A stretch of 64,000 nt of DNA, from the NCBI GenBank assembly GCA_002428985.1, contig DIYL01000054.1, forward strand, positions 310,001 through 374,000. The letters run 5' to 3'. A program made the translations under genes and the position numbers. A model generated the notes under the pieces. It was not told the origin of the DNA. It did no database searches and saw nothing but the letters and a program-made list of their open reading frames with translations. This stretch comes from Anaerolineales bacterium UBA6055 (GTDB lineage: Bacteria > Chloroflexota > Anaerolineae > Aggregatilineales > Phototrophicaceae). Below, in pieces: positions 35,308 through 44,929 of the stretch (positions within the stretch are counted from its first letter, which is position 1; every line of letters starts with the position of its first letter).

Positions 35308-38300
35308 TTAACTATTGAAATAGCCATAAACGTAACGATACATCTCGATCGTACTATGTGGACGTTGTGCCTCATCTAAACGACTTGATAAAGTGCTGTC
35401 GTTTAATGCACGTGAATCCCCTTCTTTACCAATATGTAAAATGAGACCAATTAGTATTTGAAGATTCTCGCTAATGGATTGGCGAGTCGCATTACGATCC
35501 TCTTCAGGAATTAATTTAAGTTGGCTTTCAATCTCATCGCTAATTTCAGCATCACTATATTTGATTGATTTCTTGGGCGGAAATGCTACCAACGGTGAAC
35601 GCAGGATGTTATTGGTTAAATCTGCTTCATCAAGAATATCCAAACCTGTACGTTTTCCAAATGGATATTCTTCTGTCGAACGCTCCAATTTAAGACGATA
35701 GCGTTTGCCATCACCTGTTATCCGACTGATAGTAAAATAAACATCTATAATCGTACGTGTATTATCCGGTGCATTCAGTTGTTTCGTCATACCTCTTGTG
35801 GTTGATATATCTTTGTGTTGATCATATAGATTGACAAGCGCTTTACCCATCTCGACTAGATTTTTACCCATTAATTCGCGGTCATCTACATCAAATCCGA
35901 TCCGAATGTTATCCAACATGTGTAAAAGTTGCCCGGTTGTTGGTCGATTGTTGTAGTATGCTTCAGCTGTATCTTTAAGAAAAATCACAGCTGATTCAAG
36001 TAAGCTTGAATAATTAACCAGATCAACACCTCCAAAGAAGCGACTCATTACATAAGCAACTTCGAGTTTACGTTGACCAGTTTTACCAACACTTTGTCCA
36101 AAGTGACGGATAGCTTTTCTGGCAGTTGTATCATCAGCTTTGCGAATGTAATTCCGCAGATATTCGAACGACATGCTTCGGGTTGCTTTATCACGGTTCA
36201 TCATCTTAAGCATCCGGCGTACCATTGCAGGACCCGCTTCTTCTCTCAGTGATGCAACCTCTGGAATATAAAATCCGATTTCATTCATCTTTTCAACATT
36301 TTGTTGACGCGCATAATACTCCAGAATGCCTAGAACTGTTGCGGGTTGAACCACACCTATATAACGTGGGTTTTGATCAAGCATAATGATGGCTTCTTCT
36401 GCAATACGCTCTAGGTTATTTGACCAACCAGTGCCCTCGAGGATGCCAACTGATGCTGTCAGATAGGGTAGCGCCTTGATTCCGTTTCGACGAATAGCAA
36501 CCAGTGCTGTAGTTGCTTCGTTGGCTGTAATTTTCACGCTCGCAAAGAGCTTCTGGACCATTGCGACATAATCAAACTGACGATCAATACCAAAATAATC
36601 GCGTGATACTTGAATCATGCCTCGTGCCAATAAATCATACTGATGAAGTGCATACAAAATGGCAAGTAAGTAACGTGGACCTTCATCATCTAGATCTTTG
36701 AGATGATTTTCCAGTAACTCATTACATAATTGAAGCAAGAGTCCAGCATGATCGATGGGGGCATTGGTTTGTGTTGTGTTGAATAAACCCTCCAAGCTTT
36801 CGCTGTCAACTAGATCCATTCGTTGACGTTCTTTTGCCATCTCGGTAAATTTGATAAGACCATCTTTCCTACTTTTGGTACTTAACGTTTCTATTGCTGC
36901 CATCATTGTTCCTGATGGTGCAGGGGGTTTTTGGTTATTAAAGAGATGCGCTAGGAAATTGAGCATAGTCTGTGGCATATGTTGGCGCAATGTCTGATTG
37001 GTTAATACAGACCCTAATCTTTGGCGTGGAATATGTTGAATTGCCAAGCTTAGAAGAGGCATCGCAATCTCTTCATCATATTCAACTTGTGGAAGGAGTT
37101 TATCAACAATATCAGGTACGACCTGACCAATCGCGACCCCTGTTGAAGCAGATTGAATGCTATCAATATAGTCATCTATTGCTTCATAATCTTCATCTGC
37201 AATCAATTCGTCTAAATAATTTAATGCCGATTTATAGGTGAGATCAATCCATTCGGATCCTTTAGGACCCAGTGGATGCCCCATCCAATTGAGCAATGTC
37301 TCATAGATGAGATGGCCCTGACCATCGTTAACCGCCTCTGTCAATTGTTTATGAATATCGGATGCAAGGTTGGTGTTATTATGGAGCATTACAGATACTG
37401 GTTCTGCGAATGTCATATCGCGTATTGCCAGCGAGAGATTAATCAGATGTTTTGAGTATGCAACGCGTAATTCTGGAGTCAGCGTTGGGTCATCTGACAA
37501 TACTTTAGAGACATCTGCAACTTCTACAGGTTGCACGGTCGTCACCGCTTTGTCAATTTTGGTACGGTAGGAGGCGTATGCGAGGGCTTTTGCAAGTGAG
37601 TCACCATTACGAAAGCGCCAACCTGCAATCGGAGTCAGTGCTTCTGTTTGCTGGATGACTAGTTCTGTATCTAGACGGAACTGACTAATAATGAACCGAC
37701 TATAATCATCTTTTGTCACATCGCCATGAAATTCGCCCGATTCCCAGTTGTATACAACTGAACCACTTGGCGCTTTACCTTCATCCAAAAAGCGAATCTG
37801 TAAGTTTATTTGAGATTGGCTGCCTCCAGATGTTGCATAGGTCACACCATATCGAGTAGACGAAGGTAGCAGGGTTAATAAACCTTGGATGAAGTTAATA
37901 CGTTCTTTTATGTCTGCTGGCGCGTTGATGACAACTAAAGATACACCTTTTACAATTGCAGATATTAGATTCTCGATAATTCCCATCTTGTTTTTCGAAT
38001 ATGTCATCAAATCAAGCAGATCATCAACTTGTTGTGCTGTTGTACTCGTGCCTGCATCCGTCAACGTGATCGGGACTAGCTCATCCCCAAGTCGATCATA
38101 AATCGGCAGTTGATCTTGTATCAAAGCTGATAGGGCTTTGATATTACCAGCCATACCACGTAAGACATCGGGGGGGATAACAATATAATGGAAGATATGT
38201 TGACCTGCGTTGCCTGTTTGGGACTGAACAAGGAAAAACGGTGTGCGTCGCCCACGAGCCAACGCCCATGTGCCTTCAGGTAAAACATATGATGCTGCGG

Positions 38301-38433
38301 CTAGCGCAAACCTGACGGCTTCTGCAACTTGTTCATCTGTAATTTGCGCCGATTTTGCAAGTAGACGCATCTCTTTTTGAGGTTTTCCTCGATGAACCAA
38401 CTGTCCATAATAAAAGTGTTCTAATGGAAACAT
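35308..38433 (-). CDS. Large helical protein with GAP1-N-like N-terminus, function unknown
   Basis: The protein has about 1041 residues and no signal peptide or membrane helix. The first 120 residues (EHFYYGQLV, later RRTPFFLVQSQTG and FHYIVIPP) resemble the N-terminal domain of GTPase-associated protein 1, known from predicted conflict systems. This is a pattern-level match, not proof. From about 330 onward it is almost entirely alpha-helical, like HEAT/TPR arrays. No nuclease or ATPase motif was seen and no GTPase gene is adjacent. ATG at 38433 is chosen; TTG (38442) and GTG (38439) just upstream are alternatives. Confidence 0.6.
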   Translation of the reverse strand: MFPLEHFYYGQLVHRGKPQKEMRLLAKSAQITDEQVAEAVRFALAAASYVLPEGTWALARGRRTPFFLVQSQTGNAGQHIFHYIVIPPDVLRGMAGNIKALSALIQDQLPIYDRLGDELVPITLTDAGTSTTAQQVDDLLDLMTYSKNKMGIIENLISAIVKGVSLVVINAPADIKERINFIQGLLTLLPSSTRYGVTYATSGGSQSQINLQIRFLDEGKAPSGSVVYNWESGEFHGDVTKDDYSRFIISQFRLDTELVIQQTEALTPIAGWRFRNGDSLAKALAYASYRTKIDKAVTTVQPVEVADVSKVLSDDPTLTPELRVAYSKHLINLSLAIRDMTFAEPVSVMLHNNTNLASDIHKQLTEAVNDGQGHLIYETLLNWMGHPLGPKGSEWIDLTYKSALNYLDELIADEDYEAIDDYIDSIQSASTGVAIGQVVPDIVDKLLPQVEYDEEIAMPLLSLAIQHIPRQRLGSVLTNQTLRQHMPQTMLNFLAHLFNNQKPPAPSGTMMAAIETLSTKSRKDGLIKFTEMAKERQRMDLVDSESLEGLFNTTQTNAPIDHAGLLLQLCNELLENHLKDLDDEGPRYLLAILYALHQYDLLARGMIQVSRDYFGIDRQFDYVAMVQKLFASVKITANEATTALVAIRRNGIKALPYLTASVGILEGTGWSNNLERIAEEAIIMLDQNPRYIGVVQPATVLGILEYYARQQNVEKMNEIGFYIPEVASLREEAGPAMVRRMLKMMNRDKATRSMSFEYLRNYIRKADDTTARKAIRHFGQSVGKTGQRKLEVAYVMSRFFGGVDLVNYSSLLESAVIFLKDTAEAYYNNRPTTGQLLHMLDNIRIGFDVDDRELMGKNLVEMGKALVNLYDQHKDISTTRGMTKQLNAPDNTRTIIDVYFTISRITGDGKRYRLKLERSTEEYPFGKRTGLDILDEADLTNNILRSPLVAFPPKKSIKYSDAEISDEIESQLKLIPEEDRNATRQSISENLQILIGLILHIGKEGDSRALNDSTLSSRLDEAQRPHSTIEMYRYVYGYFNS

Positions 38434-38584
38434 AAACACCAACTGTCTCTTTAATGGGTATCAAGCGATAAACATGTTTTGACATATGCTATCTTTGCCT
38501 AAGTTGCAATGAGTCATATAAAAATCTGCTATAGCATGTCTACACAATACAATTATACGTGCGAGGGGGGGAGTTTAGCAAAAA

Positions 38585-38620
38585 GCTTAAAAACAAAACG
38601 GACAGGATATTAACCTGCCC
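38585..38620 (-). terminator. Intrinsic terminator of the flippase-like gene
   Basis: On the minus strand GGGCAGG (38620-38614) pairs with CCTGTCC (38606-38600), including one G-T pair, and is followed by a T-rich tail toward 38585. Confidence 0.75.
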
Positions 38621-38653
38621 GAGTGATTTTGTGAGATGACTAGTACAAAGGTA

Positions 38654-39766
38654 CTATGATGCTTCTGGTGCTGCTTCTGTTGTTTGGATCGGCTCAGGTA
38701 CAGGTGCGACTTGAGTATCCGAGCCGACGGGGGGAGTCAGATGAATCAGAATATATCCGATTAAACCATATAATGTTGCTGCAACAACTTGAAAACCATG
38801 TAACAAGAAGCCAACAGATGTAGCTTCGGATTCAGGGAAACCTGCAAATTGTGTAAGCCCAAACAGCCAACTTAACTCGACAACCCCAAAACCACTGACT
38901 GAAAAAGGAAATGCTGATGCAAACATACCAATGCTGATAATTGTGATGGCAATTGGGAGTTCAACATCTAATCCGATCGCGGTCAGTAAGATAAAGTTAG
39001 TTAAGAATGAACTGGTATAGGTAAAGAATGTGATAAATAGTGCAGATGTGAATAGACGAGGGTGACGAATCCGATCAAATTCAACCGCCATTTCTTCTAG
39101 CTTGCTATTGACTTTTTCAATGAAACTGGGGGCCGTTGATGTGGCACGATCAAGCATATTATTCATAATACGGAGCAAGAGTCGGATAATTGTACCCGCG
39201 TAGTACAGACCAATTACACTACTGATAAATACGGCGGCAACAACCACTAAAAGGCCATCTCGCTGGCTCGCAAATTGCTCACCACTCATGACAATCCCAA
39301 ATGCAAAAACCACCACAATAATGAGTAGTTCTAAAATCCGCGCACCAAATAAACTACTCACACCCGATTCCATTGAATAGTTGAGGCGTGTGCGGAGCAA
39401 GACAATATACGATATTTCCCCGAGTTTGAATGGCAACAACCGTACGAGAAAATTATGGTAGAGTGTAATCGGTATCAGAACGCGCAACGGTGTCTCAGAT
39501 TTATCAAGCAAAACACGGAAGCGAATTGCACGGAAAAGATTTAAACTCAGATAGGATAAAAATGCGCCGATTAGACTAATGCCGGCGACACGTCCAAGCA
39601 ATTCACCAAACTCATCCCACTCTACATTACCTATTAAATAGATAAGAAGAATAACCGTGACAAGTATACTTAAACCACGCCAAATTAATTGCCGTGTGTT
39701 AATTGGTTTTCGCTCTGGTATGGACACTGGAGTTGTTTCTGTCATGTTATATTCAATCCTGCTCAT
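38654..39766 (-). CDS. Flippase-like membrane protein (lysylphosphatidylglycerol synthase TM region / UPF0104)
   Basis: The 370-residue protein has about eight membrane helices. It matches the LPG_synthase_TM fold: an ISLIGAFLSYLSLNLFRAIRF segment near 63-83, a PFKLGEISYIVLLR loop near 116-129 (the conserved KxGE), and the FPFSVSGFGVVELSWLFG segment near 293-310. The synthase catalytic domain is absent, so lipid transport or membrane scaffolding is more likely than lysyl transfer. It starts seven bases after the sulfotransferase stop, in the same operon. An in-frame ATG at 39745 is an alternative start. Confidence 0.82.
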   Translation of the reverse strand: MSRIEYNMTETTPVSIPERKPINTRQLIWRGLSILVTVILLIYLIGNVEWDEFGELLGRVAGISLIGAFLSYLSLNLFRAIRFRVLLDKSETPLRVLIPITLYHNFLVRLLPFKLGEISYIVLLRTRLNYSMESGVSSLFGARILELLIIVVVFAFGIVMSGEQFASQRDGLLVVVAAVFISSVIGLYYAGTIIRLLLRIMNNMLDRATSTAPSFIEKVNSKLEEMAVEFDRIRHPRLFTSALFITFFTYTSSFLTNFILLTAIGLDVELPIAITIISIGMFASAFPFSVSGFGVVELSWLFGLTQFAGFPESEATSVGFLLHGFQVVAATLYGLIGYILIHLTPPVGSDTQVAPVPEPIQTTEAAPEAS

Positions 39767-39773
39767 ATTACAG

Positions 39774-40751
39774 TTAGTGTTTGTACCAGTGAGTTAAGTC
39801 ACGATCAAGTAACTTGCTCAAGGTATCAATCTCTTCAACAAACTCAGTCAAAATTTGCTGACGGAGTTCCGGTGTCAATGGTGATCGTTTTTCGTATTTG
39901 GTATACGCATTAATCACACCTTTGACTGCATTTGTACGATATGAATACGGCACAAACGAATTTGTGGTTGCCATATATGTGATACGATCTTTGAGTAACA
40001 TGAGTGAAAAACCTGTACTCAGAATCATTTTTTGTAACCACTCTAAACGAACTTCTTTGTTTGGATTAACAACATCAAACGATGTTGTAAAACTTGTGTC
40101 AAGTTCTAAATACTGAAGCACATCATGATAGACACTCGCTGTGTCTGATTTGAAGTCGTCAAATATAATAACTTTTACACTATCTTCACCAAATACCTCA
40201 AAATAACGTTTGACTTGTGATGAGTAGCTCGCCATCTCATGATAAAACAAACCTGTAATGCAATGGGCTGCTTTACGAATAAGTTGACCTTGTTTACGTT
40301 TTGGTTCAGCTAACAAAGCGTCTTGAAAACTTTCGATTTGTTCATTTCCACTATAGCGGAACTGTGACCACATTGAGTACATCATATCAACAGGGTTGCG
40401 TAAAATCATGATGATTTTTGCATCTGGATTATATGTTTTGATTTCTTGTGCTGCTGTTTTACTCACAAGATACCATGGTGATGATTCCCCAATCCGTGAT
40501 TCGTGTTCCGCACTTTTAAAAAGCCTCAGATACTTCTCTGGCTTATTTCGGAATTGCATAAAGCGAGATCCGATAAGATCAGACCCAAAAAAGTGGGGTT
40601 CTTTATAAAATGGCATATAAACATCAGGATGACGTTGGAGATATTCATGTAACGATGTTGTTCCACATTTAGGTGCACCGACGATGAAAAAGTTCGGTTT
40701 TGCCTGTTGTGTGTTTGCCAATGAAGTTATTGCTGTTTGCGTATACGCCAT
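39774..40751 (-). CDS. Sulfotransferase family protein
   Basis: The 325-residue PAPS-dependent sulfotransferase has the 5'-phosphosulfate loop FIVGAPKCGTTSL (22-34), the 3'-phosphate-binding segment IMILRNPVDMMYSMW near 119-133, and HPDVYMPFYKEPHFF, typical of the heparan-sulfate N-sulfotransferase-like group. It transfers sulfate from PAPS to a sugar or lipid hydroxyl or amine; the acceptor is unknown. With the downstream flippase-like gene it suggests a sulfated cell-envelope glycan or lipid. AGGAGA lies upstream of the ATG. Confidence 0.85.
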   Translation of the reverse strand: MAYTQTAITSLANTQQAKPNFFIVGAPKCGTTSLHEYLQRHPDVYMPFYKEPHFFGSDLIGSRFMQFRNKPEKYLRLFKSAEHESRIGESSPWYLVSKTAAQEIKTYNPDAKIIMILRNPVDMMYSMWSQFRYSGNEQIESFQDALLAEPKRKQGQLIRKAAHCITGLFYHEMASYSSQVKRYFEVFGEDSVKVIIFDDFKSDTASVYHDVLQYLELDTSFTTSFDVVNPNKEVRLEWLQKMILSTGFSLMLLKDRITYMATTNSFVPYSYRTNAVKGVINAYTKYEKRSPLTPELRQQILTEFVEEIDTLSKLLDRDLTHWYKH

Positions 40752-40913
40752 AGCGATACTTTTTTCTCCTGATTCGAAACGGACAAATTATAGTTCAAAA
40801 AATAGAATTTGATAGTCCATAACAGGGTTGTAGTGGAAAATGTTCACGTTGTTTGTCAAAATACTGTAAAATTAGACTAGGGTACGCCAAAAAACGAAGG
40901 ATTAGGAATTACT

Positions 40914-42758
40914 GTGACTGAGCAACAAGACCCAAACAAGCATGAGTTTCAGATATATTTACCCGGACTACTCAAAGTACTCGCAGAGAGTCTTTATTCG
41001 ACCAAGAAAGTTGCAATTCGTGAATTAATCCAAAACGCACATGATAGTTGTGTTCGCCGTCGTGTTGAAACAAAAGAAGCAAGTTACAAACCCCGTGTTG
41101 ATGTTTCTATAGATGAAGAGAATAACATCGTTACAATCAAAGATAATGGCTCCGGTTTGACAAAAGAAGATGTTCGGACTTATCTCGCGACAATCGGACG
41201 GAGTTATACACGCCAACTTGGTGAAAACTTATCATTCCTGAACCCAGATGAAGCCTCACAGTTAATCGGGCAATTTGGGATGGGTTTCTTAAGTGCATTT
41301 CTGGTTGCATCAGAAGTTGTTCTCACAACTCGTTCTTATAAAGAAGGTAGCCCAACATTACGTTGGCGGTCTAACGGCGATGTTCACTATGAACTTGAAG
41401 AAGTTGAAGGTGAAGAAATCGGAACATCGGTTGAGCTACATATCAAAGCGAATGCATCATTTATGCTCAACGAAGGTATTTTAAGCGATACAATTTCACA
41501 GTATGCTGATTTTCTGCCGATTCCTGTTTACTTGAACAGTGCATTTTATCCGATCAATGCGCAACGTCCACCATGGGAAGCACTCGACCCACAACAAGCG
41601 ATTCGTGATTATATCCAACGTGTTTTCCGTGTAAGTAGTCCGCTTGCCGTCATTGAATTGAGCGATCAAATTGTCGATCTTGGTCATGATAGTATGACGA
41701 TTCCGCTTGAAGGGTTTGTCTTCATCCCACCGGGGTCAGTTGCATCGGTGCAAGAATTTGGTGATATGAATGTATTCATTCGCCGGATGTTTATCTGTGA
41801 ACGTCAACGGGATTTATTGCCATCATGGGCTCGGTTTGTGCGAGGTGTTGTGGATTGTACATATCTACAACCAACAGCATCACGTGAAGAGTTGCATCAA
41901 GATGATAACTTTATGTTCATCCAACAGGCAATTGAAGAACAATTGCTTAAAGGGTTACGCCGTGTTGCTGATGAAGATCCGACTAAATGGAAACAAATTG
42001 TACGTGGCCACGCTGATGTGATTATGGGGTGGGCTGTTCAAGATAATGAATTTTTTGAGCAAGTTGCCGATATTGTGACATTTCGGACTACCCGTGGACA
42101 AATTAGCCTACGCGACTATCTAAAAGAAACCGATAACAAAATTTACTATGTCACCCGTCAGATGGGATCACTTCAAGAGCGATTATTAGGTGAGGGGCAT
42201 GGAGTACCGGTTATTGATGCAAGCTGGTTTGCTGTGACACCCTTCCTCAAGAAATTTGCAAATCGAGATAGTAATGTAGAGCTAGTCCAGCTCGACGGAG
42301 AGTCGAATCAGTTGATGCGCCCGATTGATGACGAGCGATTTGATCGGATTGTAGAATTCTTCCAACACCGCGAGATTAAAGCACAAATTGTGACTTTCAA
42401 ACCTGAAGATGTTCCCGGAATTGTGATCTATCCAAAAGATGCTGAATTTATTATGGAAACTCGTAGTGCACTCGATTCTGACGAGCTTCCCGGACCACTA
42501 GCTGGATTAGTCAATGATTATGTCAATCGCCTAAGCCAAGAACACGATGATGACCTAGATGGCACATTCTATATTAATGCCTCGAATGATCTAATTATCA
42601 AATTAGCAAAACTTGAACCCGGAACAGGACGTGATGCTGCCTTGATGTTGATTTATCAGATGGCAAAGTTGTTTTCTGGGCGTATGCTTGATAATTTACA
42701 AATCACTGAAGCATTTCGTGATGCCGGTGTTGCTATTGATAAGTTGCTGGAAGATTAG
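40914..42758 (+). CDS. Hsp90-family (HtpG-like) ATPase, divergent
   Basis: The 614-residue protein has the GHKL ATPase motifs IRELIQNAHDS (35-45; E37, N41, D44), DNGSGLT (77-83) and GQFGMGFLSAF (119-129), followed by middle and C-terminal regions of Hsp90 length. The ATP pocket helix reads NAHDS rather than the canonical NASDA, and the middle domain is poorly conserved. This points to a divergent bacterial Hsp90 paralogue rather than housekeeping HtpG. The start is GTG at 40914, with AAGGATTAGG upstream. Three TPR genes follow, the first only 5 bases away, so they are probably functional partners. Confidence 0.85.
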   Translation: MTEQQDPNKHEFQIYLPGLLKVLAESLYSTKKVAIRELIQNAHDSCVRRRVETKEASYKPRVDVSIDEENNIVTIKDNGSGLTKEDVRTYLATIGRSYTRQLGENLSFLNPDEASQLIGQFGMGFLSAFLVASEVVLTTRSYKEGSPTLRWRSNGDVHYELEEVEGEEIGTSVELHIKANASFMLNEGILSDTISQYADFLPIPVYLNSAFYPINAQRPPWEALDPQQAIRDYIQRVFRVSSPLAVIELSDQIVDLGHDSMTIPLEGFVFIPPGSVASVQEFGDMNVFIRRMFICERQRDLLPSWARFVRGVVDCTYLQPTASREELHQDDNFMFIQQAIEEQLLKGLRRVADEDPTKWKQIVRGHADVIMGWAVQDNEFFEQVADIVTFRTTRGQISLRDYLKETDNKIYYVTRQMGSLQERLLGEGHGVPVIDASWFAVTPFLKKFANRDSNVELVQLDGESNQLMRPIDDERFDRIVEFFQHREIKAQIVTFKPEDVPGIVIYPKDAEFIMETRSALDSDELPGPLAGLVNDYVNRLSQEHDDDLDGTFYINASNDLIIKLAKLEPGTGRDAALMLIYQMAKLFSGRMLDNLQITEAFRDAGVAIDKLLED

Positions 42759-42763
42759 CACAC

Positions 42764-43861
42764 ATGGCAATCGAAAGTGATATTTGGGGATGGATAGACG
42801 ATTATTATCGCTCTGCCATCCTCGAAGGTAGTTCCAACAAGATGCGTTTAGCCACCCTACATTACGACGCATGGAAACAATTTGAGCATGATCCTGATGC
42901 TGCTATGGCTATCTTAGATGATGGCATGATGCTTGCAAAACAGATGAATGAGCCTTGGTGGGAAATATACTATACATATTGGCGGACAGAAGCATTTGTA
43001 TTTTATGTTGGCGATTTGAACAAAGGGCTTGATAATGCTGTCCGCACAGCTGTCGAAATTCGTAAACCAGAATATGATCGTTTTCCAGCAAAGGGACGTG
43101 TGTATCGTGTTTTACTTGATTCCTATGTTTTTCGTGACCCTATTGGTTATGAAGATAAAATCAAGGATACGATTTACACAATGGAACACGATATTCCTCT
43201 AGATTTAGATACACGTTGTTTGTTGCAGGCACGTCGATCACAGATGGCAAATATTCTTGGTGATTATGATAAAGCGGAAAAAGAAGCACAAGTCTACCTT
43301 GGAATGAGCCAACATTCAGCATTTCGTTTGATGCATGCCTATGAAATTTTAGCTGACCTTGCTTATCGTCGCGAAGATTATGATCGTGCTATCGGCTTTG
43401 CTATCGAGATGGATGAACAATCCAGACGTTCCCGCAAGAAAAGTGGTATTGTTGTGGGTTACGAAATTCGGGCAACCATAGCCCGCATTCGTGGCGATGA
43501 AGAAAACGCTCTCAGATTTTATCGTCAGAAGTTAGCGCATGAAGCGTCGCTTGGTACAAAACGTGGTAGCTTTAGTTATGATCTAATGTGTCGCTATCAT
43601 GAGTTAGATGGTGAATCCGATAAAGCATGGGAATTGCGAGATCGTCAGTTATCAGAAATTGAGAATAAAGGATTTTTCCATAGCGAAGTTTGGGTGCGTT
43701 TATTGCGTTGTTGGTTGTTAGGACGCATGACAAAATCACTTGATGAGGAAGTAAAAGCAACAAGAAAATCTATAGATAACTTACTAAAACCCGATATGTT
43801 TATTGAGAAACTAAAACGTGTCGAATCAGGTGATTTTTCGGAGGATCGGCATGGCAGTTAA
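42764..43861 (+). CDS. TPR-like helical protein, tandem paralogue 1 (Hsp90-linked)
   Basis: The 365-residue soluble protein is made of helical pairs. Marker segments shared with the next two genes are NEPWWEIYYTYW (about 64-75), TAVEIRKPEYDR (91-102), a DPIGYEDKI segment (about 126-134), and a C-terminal WLLGRMTKSL with a GDFSE tail. It resembles TPR proteins without a strict TPR consensus, and no catalytic motif is seen. It sits 5 bases after the Hsp90-family gene. A co-chaperone or client-adaptor role is inferred from this linkage only. Confidence 0.7.
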   Translation: MAIESDIWGWIDDYYRSAILEGSSNKMRLATLHYDAWKQFEHDPDAAMAILDDGMMLAKQMNEPWWEIYYTYWRTEAFVFYVGDLNKGLDNAVRTAVEIRKPEYDRFPAKGRVYRVLLDSYVFRDPIGYEDKIKDTIYTMEHDIPLDLDTRCLLQARRSQMANILGDYDKAEKEAQVYLGMSQHSAFRLMHAYEILADLAYRREDYDRAIGFAIEMDEQSRRSRKKSGIVVGYEIRATIARIRGDEENALRFYRQKLAHEASLGTKRGSFSYDLMCRYHELDGESDKAWELRDRQLSEIENKGFFHSEVWVRLLRCWLLGRMTKSLDEEVKATRKSIDNLLKPDMFIEKLKRVESGDFSEDRHGS

Positions 43862-44927
43862 TGTGTGGGATTGGTTCGCCGAGGGGTATTATCATGTAAA
43901 TCCTGAAGTCCGGAAACTCCCACATATGTTTCATGATGCATGGGATAGAAATGAGACAGACCCACAACAATGCAATGCGTTATTAATGTCGGCACGATCT
44001 CATGCAGATGCTCTCAATGAACCTTGGTGGGTGCTATTCTTTGATTATTGGCGTTGTATTTTACTTTGGGCGCGATTAGATGACCTTCATACTGCGCAAA
44101 AATTAGGTATACAAATGACCGTCGATGCTAAAAAACCGCTATTTGAACGGCATCCACTTGTCCCACGGATTTACAATCAGCTAGTAAGTATTTTTACATA
44201 CGTTGATCCTGTCGGCTATCAAGGTCGCATCATGGAGTTGATGGCATATCTTGAATCCGAAGTTGAGATTGATGAAGATATTGAATACCTTCTTTTAGCA
44301 AATCGTGCCAATTTGCATTTTGCATTAGATCACCTCGAAGAGGCACGTGATTGGGCTTTAAAGAGTCTAGATCGTATCAACCACCGTGCCTATTATTCTG
44401 CCAGCGCATATTCCAAACTCGCTTTGTATAGTTATATCCGTAAAGATTATCAGCGGGTATTGGATTATGTTGCAGAAGGCGAGCAAAACGCTCGTGAGGC
44501 AGGGAGACGCTTGATTATTTGTGAGATGCTAGCATGGCGTGCGCTACTCGCTCAGATTCGAGGTGATACGATTGAGGCGGTGCGTTATTATGCACATGCA
44601 CTCCACAACCGTGAACGAATTGGGACAACTCCAACATTTACTTATCATGATATTGTGTGTGATTATTTGGAATTAATAGGCAAAAGCGAGGAAGCATTAG
44701 AACTGCGTAGCGAGCAATTAGATACGCTAAAACCGAGTGGGTTAGTCCACGAATTGTGTGAATGTTATTTGATGCGTTGCCGTTTATTAGGTCGGATGGG
44801 TAAGTTGACTGATGTTGATATTACCGATGCGATTAATGCCGGAAATCAGTTGCTTCATCCGACATCTTATCATCATAAGATCGCACAGATTAAAGCCGGT
44901 AACTATGATAATTGGTGGGGACTTTAA
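43851..44927 (+). CDS. TPR-like helical protein, tandem paralogue 2
   Basis: The 358-residue paralogue of the preceding protein carries NEPWWVLFFDYW, TVDAKKPLFER (a changed EIRKPEY site), DPVGYQGRI, and the C-terminal LLGRMGKLT. The ATG at 43851 is chosen because GGAGG stands 6 bases upstream; an earlier in-frame ATG at 43818 would lie deep in paralogue 1. It overlaps the preceding gene by 11 bases, so the two are translationally coupled. Confidence 0.7.
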   Translation: MAVNVWDWFAEGYYHVNPEVRKLPHMFHDAWDRNETDPQQCNALLMSARSHADALNEPWWVLFFDYWRCILLWARLDDLHTAQKLGIQMTVDAKKPLFERHPLVPRIYNQLVSIFTYVDPVGYQGRIMELMAYLESEVEIDEDIEYLLLANRANLHFALDHLEEARDWALKSLDRINHRAYYSASAYSKLALYSYIRKDYQRVLDYVAEGEQNAREAGRRLIICEMLAWRALLAQIRGDTIEAVRYYAHALHNRERIGTTPTFTYHDIVCDYLELIGKSEEALELRSEQLDTLKPSGLVHELCECYLMRCRLLGRMGKLTDVDITDAINAGNQLLHPTSYHHKIAQIKAGNYDNWWGL

Positions 44928-44929
44928 GC

